NCBI GenBank assembly: GCA_051252515.1
Contig: JBPOFS010000001.1
Span: 310,001 to 374,000 of the forward strand
Origin: UBA5078 sp051252515
GTDB taxonomy: Bacteria; Pseudomonadota; Gammaproteobacteria; Pseudomonadales; Pseudohongiellaceae
Reading direction: 5' to 3'
DNA length: 64,000 nt
Within the stretch, counting starts at the first letter, position 1. Each line of letters begins with the position of its first letter. The position numbers and the translations under genes are program-made. The notes beneath the pieces were generated by a model. That model was not told the DNA's origin and searched no databases. It worked only from the letters and a program-made list of their open reading frames with translations. Positions 38,601 through 45,952 of the stretch are shown one piece after another.

Positions 38601-39986
38601 CTTGCCAACAACCGTTTCAATTTCGTGGCAGTAGTAATTATTACCGTTGATAATCACCATATCTTTTTCACGACCGGTCACATAGAGCTCACCAGCCTTG
38701 ATATAGGCCAGATCACCAGTGATAAACCAACCCTCTAGCATCACTGTGGCGTTTAACGCCTCTTCTCCATAGTAACCTTCGAATACCGATGGCCCTTTAA
38801 GCAATAATCGGCCTTCCACTTCTTCGTCAACAACAACGCCGGAATCATCGACAATCTTCACTGCCGCGCCTGGATTCACAGGCCCTAGCGAGACAAACAT
38901 GTCTGAATCAGAGGTGTCCGATAAGCTAAAGCCATTGGACCAAGTAATGCCTGAGCAGGTTTCCACCATCCCGAATGCAGGCCTAAGCGCATCCTCGGGC
39001 AATGCAAATGGCTGCAGTAAGGTAAGAAAGCGTCGCGCCGTGGCACTGACAACCGCCTCCCCTGCATTGACCATAAAACGCATGCTAGACAGGTTCCAGT
39101 GACGAGACTGTATTTGCTCTTGTCGATCAAGAAGCAAAGAGAATACAAAGTTGGGAGCCCACGTTATCGAGGCACTCCACTCTTCAATAAGATCCAGCCA
39201 ACGCGTAGGTTCTTTTAGGACATACTCGATCGGGACGTGGACCTGTTTCGCGCCAAGCGCTAGGGGCATAACACCGAGAAACACCAATGAACCGGCATGA
39301 TCCAAAGACATCCAGTTAAGCGTCACGTCTTGCTCGGTGAAACCATTCATCTGGATCGTCGCATCCGCCATTGAAAGCATCGCCGCATGGCTTTGCACAA
39401 TGCCTTTTGCCGCACCAGTACTCCCAGAAGTTAGGAATATGGCGGCGGGGTCATCAGGAGCGGGAGTGTGTATCTCTGGGGCAGCCGTTACAGCCTCGCA
39501 TTGATCAAAGCTCACAACTGGGCAACTGACGGTATCGATAGCGCCTAGCATCTGTCCTATGGGATGGGACAGTTCAGTAGATGCCAGAATTGCTCGGCAC
39601 TTGAACCGCGCGATCGCGGAGATTAACTTATCAGTTTGGCTGTTTGGGCGGTCGTAGAAAGGAGCCGTGTTGAGTGCGACTGGTACAACACCAGCCAACA
39701 TACAGCCCCAAAATCCGACCATCACCTCTAGCGCATCGGGAAGCTGCAAAACCAAACGGTCACCAGGGCGTAAACCATTACTTTGTAGCGCTGCGCATAG
39801 CTTTTCTGCTTGGACATAAAGCTGCGCATAGGGCAGCGAGCTAGCGTCACCACGTTTGTCGAGAGTTGTGACTCCCGCACTCTTTTCGAACCGGCGCGCA
39901 AGCAGTAAGGCTACGAGCTGGTTTTCAGGAACGCTAAATCTGGTGCGCTCGCATCCTTGAATTTCACTGAGTTTTCTCTGAGTCAC
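32631..39986 (-). CDS. Loading PKS: acyl-AMP ligase-ACP-KS-AT-DH-KR-ACP
   Basis: 2451 residues from a GTG at 39986. An acyl-AMP ligase of the MycA/TubE-like branch covers about 1-560: LTSGSTGAAKG near 183, the clade-typical LNWMSLDHAG and TWAPNF segments, and GREKDMVIINGNNYY. ACP1 Ser is near 609 (GGSSL). KS Cys is near 851 (TACSST), with EGHGTGT and KTNIGHM. AT has GHSIGEV (Ser near 1295) and HAFH near 1394, the malonyl type. The DH domain has its His in HRVFGVIVP near 1594 and its Asp in LIDCHWQ near 1773, so both catalytic residues are present. KR has GGLGGLG near 2063 and an active Ser/Tyr/Asn set in SSIAAWLGGAGQSNY. ACP2 Ser is near 2376 (GIDSL). The protein should activate a carboxylic acid, probably a fatty acid, and extend it once to an alpha,beta-unsaturated acyl chain passed to the KS-AT protein. 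The starter acid cannot be read from the sequence. Confidence 0.93.
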   Translation of the reverse strand: MTQRKLSEIQGCERTRFSVPENQLVALLLARRFEKSAGVTTLDKRGDASSLPYAQLYVQAEKLCAALQSNGLRPGDRLVLQLPDALEVMVGFWGCMLAGVVPVALNTAPFYDRPNSQTDKLISAIARFKCRAILASTELSHPIGQMLGAIDTVSCPVVSFDQCEAVTAAPEIHTPAPDDPAAIFLTSGSTGAAKGIVQSHAAMLSMADATIQMNGFTEQDVTLNWMSLDHAGSLVFLGVMPLALGAKQVHVPIEYVLKEPTRWLDLIEEWSASITWAPNFVFSLLLDRQEQIQSRHWNLSSMRFMVNAGEAVVSATARRFLTLLQPFALPEDALRPAFGMVETCSGITWSNGFSLSDTSDSDMFVSLGPVNPGAAVKIVDDSGVVVDEEVEGRLLLKGPSVFEGYYGEEALNATVMLEGWFITGDLAYIKAGELYVTGREKDMVIINGNNYYCHEIETVVGKSTAIAGDCVAAVGVRAAGENTESLVIFYSPVSGTNDAGTKEALEKALRAEVASAIGNAPRAFVELKPEDFPRTEIGKIKRGLLKSRYEKGEFGQAAVMPKRRSSIDDGGSDDTSAFRELQANITAIWRQALKLESVGLDETFFELGGSSLLAIQVQHELELLLEREVSMVELFDTPTIRSMAMHFSGRAALAETDGPEKSAIPKAQSGDIAVIGIACRFPGAHGPEAFWRVLEEGVETLSFFTPADAIAAGVPSERAHDPAQVNVAPVLDDVEGCDLDFWKYAKREAELMDPQQRVFLETAWEAFEDAGYVPGAALGKVGVYASAATNTYLQNNVYANKAWVEDNGGSLLTVNSVPGFNVMVANDKDYLPTRVSYKLDLTGPSMAIQTACSSTLVAVHEAAQALREGDCDMAVAGGCALMLPQHAGHYYEEGMINSPDGHCRAYDRDAKGTIFGSGSGAVLLKRLEQAIADGDEIYAVVKGSAVANDGGQKMGFTAPSMLGEYRAISKAIESAGVDAASIGFVEGHGTGTPIGDPIEVQALTKAFRHSTQNNGYCALGSVKTNIGHMGIASGIAGFIKTVLALHHKSLPATLHFKEANPAIGFEKTPFYVSNNTREWEAGATPRRAGVNSLGIGGTNVHVILEEAPERTPLNSDQDVYVLPLSAGSEAALQDKCTALAEFITRHPNTALSDIAFTHQRGRLAMACRRALVVADRDELLSQLRAAPVEPELGLSKTGAPIVFMFTGQGSQYAGMCRELYETHLVFREALDTCTNLFANDREHSIRDLILSAEDDVEAQALLNQTQYTQPALFSIQVALVQLYRELGIQPDLIVGHSIGEVAGVWAAGGLSLADAALLVEVRSRLMQAVTAHGAMASVKSDVNSLRALLQKSGTDCEIAACNSPVDTTITGSADAIASACEYLEKQNVRATPLSVSHAFHSAHMEVLQDEFAQAIAALEFKKTRTPVMSNLDATVLEHHVQGAAYWSAQLRAPVQFMQGLQQAIAAQGTCFVEIGPAAILCGLGRALESEKSVHWLPSLRKGHRDARVFGNALATLFTLGHAIDWSGSEAFDGARIHLPTYPWQRQRCWIDPDARLAAVAQLDPLLARPVVLPQLGQQLYSLEYSPITIPVLEQHRVFGVIVPPAALYVSQLLHTATDFAEQNRVVLSDINFIAPMHLGGAASDSESRAVQILFSVTDDATSIELSSQPADLRLSSATGGLAKSAVQVHVKADLLSEDFEIAAKVDMTALRQRCSEALSPQIIEAHMATMQVELGESFLCFKSIQRGQDEALTLLDVPRTTAARFAQGIPSGLIDCHWQTMLAALPMLPSTTIVPARIDTLLCYAQELPDQVWAHAQIHEYSDSLVIATIKLLASDGRVLLESRGIEFREVAASSFRHPQSVPRLFSRHWENLPSTITANALESVWLAGNSEDTKRLAHSLRSVGIESLLLADGSLPSSNDKGALPLIYIDNVTEGVESCVALNHFLASLTSIKAEITQLIVVTALTDESATQSPNVLTVAHRAALCVQSVAAAHELQDWTIRAVEMDQEAGSLQALLSLLGADGESGLRLQIKAGNIQTLQADALAPANDEISFSPEKLQVITGGLGGLGLLTAQWMFKRGARQFLLVGRSAPSKEAESALASLNEKGAKAQAYRCDVSQYEQVVSLATEAAQIAPVETIIHAAGMNRDGLISSLKDDDFTALMQGKAVAAVNLHKAFEALKPELTVYYSSIAAWLGGAGQSNYCAANAALDSLAQQYSASGSKTISVAWGPWNNTGMTAALSESHQARIGSTGYGFLTPDTGFSLLGCYLASAKLSEISILTADFDKLAELPGAAGLWPVSARSAAKPRRTSALGDQPLRSKLPALVGELLALNEKAAGELLQDNLLRIVAEMTSPGSNDSLEIDTGFLDMGIDSLAALELRKKLESVLGLKLKSTLILDYPNIVVMARELVTQVQKTHGTEVQQEDTCAAEKSNRLDLLRQLANEIDL

Positions 39987-40033
39987 AAATACTCACCACA
40001 TCCTGTAGTTTCAAATGACCAGAAAGCTTTGAA

Positions 40034-40972
40034 CTACTCTTCAGCAGCACTGCCTCTGGTGCTTGCAGCGTCGGGGCTCTGTAGATCCTCTTTGGTATCC
40101 AGAATCAACGGCAAGCCATTTGAGCTATTGCCGATTACCACGATTTTGCTGTTAGTGGACTTGGCCAGTTCGAGCGTTGCTTCGATCCCACGCCACTGTA
40201 GATAACTGTCGGTAATTGCAGGGGCAACTGTTTCTTGGAAATTACGAATACCCTCTGCTTCGATCTGTTTACGTTCACTCTCAAGACGTTCGCGCTCTAC
40301 CCGGAACTCGTACTGTGCCACTAACTCCGACTCCGCTAGCTTTCTCTCAATAGCCTCTTTGAGGCTTGAGGGAAGTCGCACACTAGTCATTAGCGTATCT
40401 TGTAACAAAATCGTGTCATCCAACTCTTGCGAGAGCCGCGAACCCAAATGGTTTGGTAGGGAACCCGACGTAATCTCTGCATAAAGATCATTCTGCACCA
40501 CCTCTCTAGACACCGTATACACTGCCTCAGCGGGATACTGAGCGACGATCTCTCTGAGCACCGAACCTATTTCAGGCACCAGCATCGATTGCAGGTATTC
40601 CTTTCCGACAGCCTGATTCAAACTGACCAGATTTTCTTGATCCACTCGCCACCGAAAAGTCATATCGATTTCGAAATGCAAACCTTCTTGAGAGACGACT
40701 TGATATGTCTCGGTATGGGTCATCAAGCGTAAATCATATAGATAGAACCTGTCCCAAGGCCAAATTAGCTCCACACCTTCCTCTACCGGCCAGCTTTGCT
40801 TGCCGCCAAGCCAAGGAGCATAAATACTATGCCACACCACGCCACCATGCCCTGCAGGCACCACGTGAACAATCCTCTCCCACAACACGATCAACAAAAA
40901 CAACAACAGCAGGACGGTAAAAATAAAACCGTACCGAAATCGCATATATACCCCATGCAAATAATTTTTCAC
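40034..40972 (-). CDS. SPFH/band 7 (prohibitin-like) membrane protein
   Basis: 312 residues from a GTG at 40972 that overlaps the exporter stop and has GGAGG upstream; an ATG at 40945 is an alternative. One N-terminal membrane helix (about residues 13-33) is followed by a band 7 domain (VVPAGHGGVVWHS, then DLRLMTHTETYQVVSQEG and FRWRV) and a charged coiled-coil segment (about 215-265), ending in a Gln/Ser/Asp-rich tail. SPFH proteins such as HflK/HflC and flotillins form membrane scaffolds or cages that organize proteases or transport sites. Its place between the exporter gene and the PKS genes suggests it organizes the exporter or assembly line at the inner membrane, or helps self-protection. 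Family call is good; the pathway role is inference. Confidence 0.82.
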   Translation of the reverse strand: MKNYLHGVYMRFRYGFIFTVLLLLFLLIVLWERIVHVVPAGHGGVVWHSIYAPWLGGKQSWPVEEGVELIWPWDRFYLYDLRLMTHTETYQVVSQEGLHFEIDMTFRWRVDQENLVSLNQAVGKEYLQSMLVPEIGSVLREIVAQYPAEAVYTVSREVVQNDLYAEITSGSLPNHLGSRLSQELDDTILLQDTLMTSVRLPSSLKEAIERKLAESELVAQYEFRVERERLESERKQIEAEGIRNFQETVAPAITDSYLQWRGIEATLELAKSTNSKIVVIGNSSNGLPLILDTKEDLQSPDAASTRGSAAEE

Positions 40973-42747
40973 TGGTTGATGCCTCCACCGCCCTGGTTTC
41001 CAGAAGCGAGCGTGATCCTGCCCTCTTCCACATGATAATGATGATCAGCGCAATCGAAATAGCGATCATCGTGCGTAACGACTACTAGAGTTTTCCCAGA
41101 TGCCTTAAATTCGGGCAGCAAGGTTCGATAGAAGAACTTGCGTGTCTGCGGATCCTGATCTGCAGCCCACTCATCAAGTATGAGCACAGGGCGATCTTCG
41201 GCCAACGCCAGCGCTAATGCCACACGCTTCTTCTGCCCAGTGGACAAGGCATTGGTGTCATATCCAACACTCAAATCAGCGGGCAACTTATCCCGCACTT
41301 GCAATCGAGTCAGCCAACTATCCAAGCGCAACAAACCATCAGGGTCTAACGCATAAGGCTTGGCAAAGAGGTAGAAATCGGCGAAGACACTTGCGAACAA
41401 ATCACGATAGTTTTGCGTAGGGAATCGACTCACGAGCTTATCATCGACTTTAATACTACCCTCCTCACGAGGATACAACCCTGCAAATATCCGCAAAATG
41501 GTTGTCTTTCCCGAACCATTCCCCCCAGTAATAAAGGTGATGGAGCCCTGTTTAATCGAGAAATTTAAACCCTGCACGCTAAACGCTTTCTCAGCATCGG
41601 CCGCCTGTGGCGAGCGATGGCTATATTTAACGCCCTCAAGCTGGATCTGCTCAAAGCTCTCTAGGCTCTGCGCAGCATCGCCCTCATCAGGCTCTTCGTT
41701 TTTAGCCAGAGAAGCATCCACACCTTCTTCAAACTTGATGATACACAGCGCGGAAAAACGAGCAATATTGAACTGCTGGATACTGCCAATCACTCCACCG
41801 ATTGGCCCGATCAGAAACAGGACTGCCATGACAATCCGGGAAACTTCATCCTTTTCCGAAGGATTGAGGATAGGCAGGATAAACACCACCGCGCCGGCCA
41901 TTAGATAGGATGCCGTCGTCCCAGAGGCAAGCACCTCCGCAAACAAAGATGCGCCGGTAGAACGGTTCTTATACAGCTCAGAGGAAGCTGTTTCGGTATC
42001 TTGTAAAAACTGCGCTCGCTTACCTGTGTTTAGCCTCAGTTCCTTAGCGCCTTTGATTCCCGCTTCCATTGAACGATCTAAGCTCGCATTGGAGATGTCT
42101 GACCTTTGCATCGCCTCAGTCAATCTTGCCGAAACCGCCAGATACCCAAGAACCGTCATCACCCCCACAACTCCCGTGAGCAATGCAGCAAGAGGGGACA
42201 GGAACACCACATAAAAATACATAAAGATAAGCAAGCTTAGGGATTCGACCCCAGCCGTTATCGTGATGATAGTTTGGGAAAGGGGGCCGTAATTCTTTAT
42301 CAAACCATCCGATACCTCGCCCTCGGAATAGTCTTCGATATTTCTCAAAGAAAGCTTCGTGACCTTTGCTACAATTCGCTGCCGCCATTGATGCATCGCC
42401 TCTTCAATAGCCTTGCTCGCTTGAGCGATAAGAAAACGTTGACAGAAGCGATAACAAACTACCATGATGAGAAATGCGACAGCGGCGAATACAGAGTATT
42501 GATTTTCACCAACCAGCTTAGATTCCGCATTGAGAAAATACACAACCGCCGTACCAAATGCAGCACTTAACACGGCAATGCTGATCAGGCCTTTTACAGA
42601 TGGGCTTTCGAATTTTGCGACTGAGAATAATTTGGACTTAAGAGGGTTCTTAAACCGTGTTTTAGGGACCCGCGTAAGGGATCGTAAGAGAGTATCGCCT
42701 ACTGATGACGGCTCGTCTTGATCTGCCGAATCTTGCTCCAGACTCAT
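40969..42747 (-). CDS. Cyclic-peptide-type ABC exporter (PvdE/SyrD/YojI-like), fused permease and ATPase
   Basis: 592 residues from the ATG at 42747; an in-frame TTG at 42759 gives four more residues, and neither has a clear ribosome binding site. The N-terminal half has about six membrane segments (for example ISIAVLSAAFGTAVVYF and AVAFLIMVVCYRF). The C-terminal ATPase has Walker A GGNGSGKTT, signature LSTGQKKR, Walker B PVLILDEW and the switch His in VVTHDD. This half-transporter form is typical of exporters dedicated to non-ribosomal peptides (pyoverdine precursor, syringomycin). It is the first gene of the operon and should move the product, or a pro-form, into the periplasm. That would bring it to the exported PBP-fold hydrolase encoded at the other end of the operon. 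Confidence 0.9.
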   Translation of the reverse strand: MSLEQDSADQDEPSSVGDTLLRSLTRVPKTRFKNPLKSKLFSVAKFESPSVKGLISIAVLSAAFGTAVVYFLNAESKLVGENQYSVFAAVAFLIMVVCYRFCQRFLIAQASKAIEEAMHQWRQRIVAKVTKLSLRNIEDYSEGEVSDGLIKNYGPLSQTIITITAGVESLSLLIFMYFYVVFLSPLAALLTGVVGVMTVLGYLAVSARLTEAMQRSDISNASLDRSMEAGIKGAKELRLNTGKRAQFLQDTETASSELYKNRSTGASLFAEVLASGTTASYLMAGAVVFILPILNPSEKDEVSRIVMAVLFLIGPIGGVIGSIQQFNIARFSALCIIKFEEGVDASLAKNEEPDEGDAAQSLESFEQIQLEGVKYSHRSPQAADAEKAFSVQGLNFSIKQGSITFITGGNGSGKTTILRIFAGLYPREEGSIKVDDKLVSRFPTQNYRDLFASVFADFYLFAKPYALDPDGLLRLDSWLTRLQVRDKLPADLSVGYDTNALSTGQKKRVALALALAEDRPVLILDEWAADQDPQTRKFFYRTLLPEFKASGKTLVVVTHDDRYFDCADHHYHVEEGRITLASGNQGGGGINQ

Positions 42748-42759
42748 AATGTCACTCAA

Positions 42760-43058
42760 AATTTTTGTGTGGAGTCATCACGGCAGAGTTTTTGCAGCGA
42801 AATAAACTCATGTAATAGCTGTATGGTTATCAACCAATTCTACTGTGTTGTCATAGGCGAAGGCAACCGCCCCAGATCGATAAATCAAGGTTTGGGCCGT
42901 TGTTCGAGCATTACTGCTCTCATACGGTACACTACAGCTAAAATAGCCTAACGCAATTGATTTGAAAGCTTCTTACAAGCTTTCTTTAACAACTGTGTCA
43001 GCGTGTAACTAATCAATATCTACGCCTGCGTGGCACCACAAGGCTGCAAGCTTCTACC
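42760..43058. promoter_or_regulatory. Divergent promoter region between the biosynthetic operon and the PPTase gene
   Basis: About 300 A+T-rich bases with no gene. They separate the leftward 42-kb operon from the rightward PPTase gene and must hold the promoters of both. Two inverted repeats stand out: TGGTT-ATC-AACCA at 42824-42836, about 75 bases before the exporter start, and GAAAGCTT-CTTAC-AAGCTTTC at 42964-42984, about 75 bases before the PPTase start. Either could be a regulator site. I found no convincing full -35/-10 pair and no regulator gene in the cluster. Confidence 0.5.
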
Positions 43059-43763
43059 ATGATTAATACAGTGACCTCTCCTCTTCGGATTGCCGCCGAC
43101 TGCTACCAAGCAAGCTGTCACTTCAACAAGCACTTGTTCCAAGAAACCACAGCGCTGCAACTTGGCATCGCTCTGCCCTCCTCGCTTGAGCGCGCAGTAC
43201 AAAAACGCAAAGCCGAATTCATCGCCGGTCGCTATTGCGCCCAAGCGGCGCTGGCGCAACTAGACAACGCGCTTGAGGCAGTGATCGAAATTGGTGCACA
43301 TCGCGAACCTCTTTGGCCACAAGGCATTGTGGGCTCGATCACGCACACGGAAGGTTATGCATCGGCACTCGTGGCTCATCGAACCAATATTCGCGCTATA
43401 GGCATTGATTCCGAGGCTTGGATTCGACCAGGCAGCCTAGACAATGACAGCCGGCACATTTTGACCAGCACGGAAGGCTACGCCAATCACGAGCGATTGT
43501 TCGATACGCCACTGCACTATTTAACATTGATCTTCTCCGCCAAAGAGAGTTTGTTTAAGTGTCTATTCCCCATTGTGAATAACTTTTTTGACTTTCACGC
43601 GGCCGCTATTAGGCCGTTGCCATCTAGCTCTGCAACACAGGGCCATTTTAGCTTCGAATTATTACAAGATTTGAACGCGGAGTTTCGTGCAGGGTATAGC
43701 GGCCAAGGAACTTATGTCATAGAAGCGGGCCTCGTTCACACTGCGATCGTCTTGAAAGCCTAG
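43059..43763 (+). CDS. 4'-phosphopantetheinyl transferase, EntD/Sfp type
   Basis: This 234-residue EntD-like PPTase has KRKAEFIAGRYCAQAAL (residues about 49-65), the Mg/CoA-binding motif GIDSEAW near 117 and FSAKESLFK near 165, the family's (W/F)SxKEx(L/F)FK. It transfers phosphopantetheine from CoA to the conserved Ser of ACP and PCP domains. The neighbouring operon encodes eight in-line carrier domains and one discrete ACP that all need this step, so this is very probably their activator. It is transcribed away from the operon from a shared intergenic region. The start is the ATG at 43059; no strong ribosome binding site is seen. Confidence 0.93.
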   Translation: MINTVTSPLRIAADCYQASCHFNKHLFQETTALQLGIALPSSLERAVQKRKAEFIAGRYCAQAALAQLDNALEAVIEIGAHREPLWPQGIVGSITHTEGYASALVAHRTNIRAIGIDSEAWIRPGSLDNDSRHILTSTEGYANHERLFDTPLHYLTLIFSAKESLFKCLFPIVNNFFDFHAAAIRPLPSSSATQGHFSFELLQDLNAEFRAGYSGQGTYVIEAGLVHTAIVLKA

Positions 43764-43813
43764 GGTTTCCCACAATATGCGTCCCTAGGGCGAACAAGTT
43801 AAGTTTTTGTGGT

Positions 43814-43819
43814 TATAAT
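43814..43819 (+). promoter_or_regulatory. -10 box (TATAAT) upstream of the Nudix gene
   Basis: A perfect TATAAT lies 28 bases before the ATG at 43848. The -35 region is poor. The box also makes the more upstream GTG at 43809 an unlikely start, since it would lie inside the promoter. Confidence 0.4.
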
Positions 43820-43847
43820 CATTAGGACTCTTTCAAGCGAATCCCAA

Positions 43848-44495
43848 ATGACTGCGCCAAAAAACATGGACCCATTGCTTGCCCAACTTTTGCATTACTG
43901 TAAGCAACAGCAAGCCTATGAGCGCCGCCCTATCCAGCACCCAGACCAAACGATCAATCGCCTCGTCAGCTCCAATGAATTGCCAGAGACGAGTTTTCGC
44001 AAAGCCGCAGTGCTAATCCCAATTTTTTACGACCTTGATGCATCGGCCGTCGTGCTGACTTTGAGAACGGAGCATTTAAGCAGCCACCCAGGACAAGTCG
44101 CATTCCCTGGCGGCAAAGAAGACCCGGGGGATGCAGGGCCTGTGCACACAGCGCTGCGTGAAAGTGAAGAAGAAATTGGATTGCCAGCTGACGCCGTTCG
44201 CGTCGTTGGACGTTTAGGCCAATTGTTAATGCCATCAGGCTATTGCGTCACGCCTATCATTGGACTGATATCGGCAAAAACCCCCTTAGTGGCATGCCCA
44301 CGCGAAGTCGCTCACATATTCAGCGTCCCCCTTAGGCTAGCGCTCGATCCCAACGCCTATAAACGATCAAGAATTATTGTTCAAAATAGCGAAAGGGATA
44401 CGCTGGAAATTAATCACGAGGGATATCGCATCTGGGGAGCTACGGCGGCGATACTGCACCACCTTGCCTGCGAACTACAATCTTCGCAGCAATAA
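43848..44495 (+). CDS. nudL: CoA pyrophosphatase, Nudix family (NudL-like)
   Basis: 215 residues. The Nudix box runs from GGKEDPGDAG through ALRESEEEIGL (residues about 85-107). Just before it is the family marker HLSSHPGQVAFPGG, found in NudL/YeaB and eukaryotic CoA diphosphatases, which cut CoA to 3',5'-ADP and phosphopantetheine. The start ATG at 43848 is chosen because a -10 box overlaps the alternative GTG. It is next to the PPTase gene but has its own promoter signal. A link to CoA or phosphopantetheine supply for the cluster is possible but unproven, since this family is common in ordinary genomes. Confidence 0.87.
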   Translation: MTAPKNMDPLLAQLLHYCKQQQAYERRPIQHPDQTINRLVSSNELPETSFRKAAVLIPIFYDLDASAVVLTLRTEHLSSHPGQVAFPGGKEDPGDAGPVHTALRESEEEIGLPADAVRVVGRLGQLLMPSGYCVTPIIGLISAKTPLVACPREVAHIFSVPLRLALDPNAYKRSRIIVQNSERDTLEINHEGYRIWGATAAILHHLACELQSSQQ

Positions 44496-44502
44496 GCTTT
44501 AC

Positions 44503-45186
44503 TTACTCAGCGAACAACAAGTCACGCTCTTCATTACTAACATGAGTTTCGGTACGAAAAGGAGCATGTCGCACACAATTACGTCCCGCTTTTTTGGCCT
44601 CATAGAGAAGGGCATCTACTCGCGCAACAAAGCCAGACGCATCTGCTACATCATTAGCGGCAAAAGTGTCCACGCCAAAGCTTGCGGTAATGGAGACCGC
44701 TTCGCCCCCAACAGTGATACGGAGTGCTTCGATATTACTGCGTAAGCGTTCTGCCAAATTGACAGCGTCTACTAGCGGCGTGTCAGGCAGTATGATGGCA
44801 AACTCTTCCCCTCCATACCGACAAGGAATATCGGTACGGCGCACTGTCGTTTGCACTGCCCGTCCAAGCGCCTTAAGGGCGACATTGCCAGCTTCGTGCC
44901 CCCAGCGATCGTTGAATTTTTTAAAATAATCAATATCTAGCATCATCAAAGACAAGCCAAGCCCAGAGCGCCTAACACGATCCAGTTCGGATTCAATCGA
45001 GTGCAAAAAGTGTCGGTAGTTAAAAAGCCCCGTCAACTCATCCAAGCGCACGAACTCTTGCAAAGTCGCAAGCTCAACCTGGCATTGGCTCAATTTTTCA
45101 GAGAACGGACAGGCATCACCATGCGCAGCGCAACCTTGACTAGGAGTCACTGGCAAAGAGTCTGGTGATGAGTGTTTAGTCGACAA
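44503..45186 (-). CDS. GGDEF diguanylate cyclase
   Basis: 227 residues, apparently from a TTG start. A short N-terminal part contains AAHGDACPF and a helix, followed by a complete GGDEF domain starting at DELTGLFNYRHF. The active site is GGEEF, near residue 125, and the inhibitory I-site RRTD lies five residues before it, so an active, c-di-GMP-inhibited cyclase is expected. No transmembrane segment or recognized sensor domain is present; the Cys pair near residues 19 and 27 could bind metal or sense redox state. It ends 7 bases from the convergent Nudix gene. Confidence 0.88.
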   Translation of the reverse strand: MSTKHSSPDSLPVTPSQGCAAHGDACPFSEKLSQCQVELATLQEFVRLDELTGLFNYRHFLHSIESELDRVRRSGLGLSLMMLDIDYFKKFNDRWGHEAGNVALKALGRAVQTTVRRTDIPCRYGGEEFAIILPDTPLVDAVNLAERLRSNIEALRITVGGEAVSITASFGVDTFAANDVADASGFVARVDALLYEAKKAGRNCVRHAPFRTETHVSNEERDLLFAE

Positions 45187-45209
45187 ATTTTAATCTCGCA
45201 ACACTAAAA

Positions 45210-45926
45210 CTAAGCAAATATTTCTGCGAGAAAATCGGCAATCAATCGTTGCGCACGCTGATTGGCCGAACTGCTATAAATGGTTCCTAGCGCCTTATCA
45301 TTGGCATCAGGATTGGTAAATGCATGCGAAGTTCCGCCATAAATATGCATTTGCCAGTCTGCTTTTTGCGCGGTCATCTCTGACTCAAACGCTAACACTT
45401 GGTCCGGCGGCACCATTGGATCATCATGCCCGTGCAGACACAGGACTTTCGCTAGGACCTTTTCGCTTTGAATTTCTCCGCGACCCAGCAAGCCGTGGAC
45501 ACTGACAACACCATCGATGTCAGCACCACTGCGCGCTAACTCCAGCACCGCCATGCCACCAAAACAGTAGCCAACTGCTGCCACTTTGCTAACGTCAATA
45601 CGCCCGAGTGTTCGCACTGCATTCAATGCCGCTAACATGCGCTGACGAAGCAGCGCACGGTCTTCAACGTAAGGCATCATCAACGCAGAGTTTCCAGCCG
45701 TGTCTGCGTCTCTGCCGAAAATGCCTTTGCCATAAATATCGACTGCGAAGCCTGCATACCCTAAATCGACCATGCTCTCCGCAGCGCTGCAAGCAAGCTC
45801 GCGGCGCCCGGCCCAATCATGCGCGATCAACACTACGGGTTGTTGATCGGACAGAGTTTCATCCCATGCAAAATAGCCTTCGAAAACATCATCGCCATCT
45901 TGGTAATCAATGTAATCCGTCTTCAT
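45210..45926 (-). CDS. Dienelactone hydrolase family protein
   Basis: This 238-residue alpha/beta hydrolase has the cysteine nucleophile elbow GYCFGG (Cys near 119) typical of dienelactone hydrolases, AHDWAG near residue 36, the catalytic Asp in LHGHDDPMVP and the His in GGTSHAFTNP. It is cytoplasmic, with no signal peptide. A GGAGG site precedes the ATG. Family members cut dienelactones, but many genomic copies have unknown substrates. It probably forms a unit with the peroxiredoxin gene 26 bases upstream. Confidence 0.85.
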   Translation of the reverse strand: MKTDYIDYQDGDDVFEGYFAWDETLSDQQPVVLIAHDWAGRRELACSAAESMVDLGYAGFAVDIYGKGIFGRDADTAGNSALMMPYVEDRALLRQRMLAALNAVRTLGRIDVSKVAAVGYCFGGMAVLELARSGADIDGVVSVHGLLGRGEIQSEKVLAKVLCLHGHDDPMVPPDQVLAFESEMTAQKADWQMHIYGGTSHAFTNPDANDKALGTIYSSSANQRAQRLIADFLAEIFA

Positions 45927-45952
45927 AGGAGCAGGCCTCCGCAGGCTGTCAA

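Noticed and set aside
43759..43791. Inverted repeat GCCTAGGG...CCCTAGGGC after the PPTase gene, considered as a terminator
   Set aside because: The loop is long (about 17 bases) and no T-run follows at once; support is too weak.
43809..43847. GTG at 43809 as start of the Nudix gene
   Set aside because: A perfect TATAAT lies inside this extension, so transcription should begin after it.
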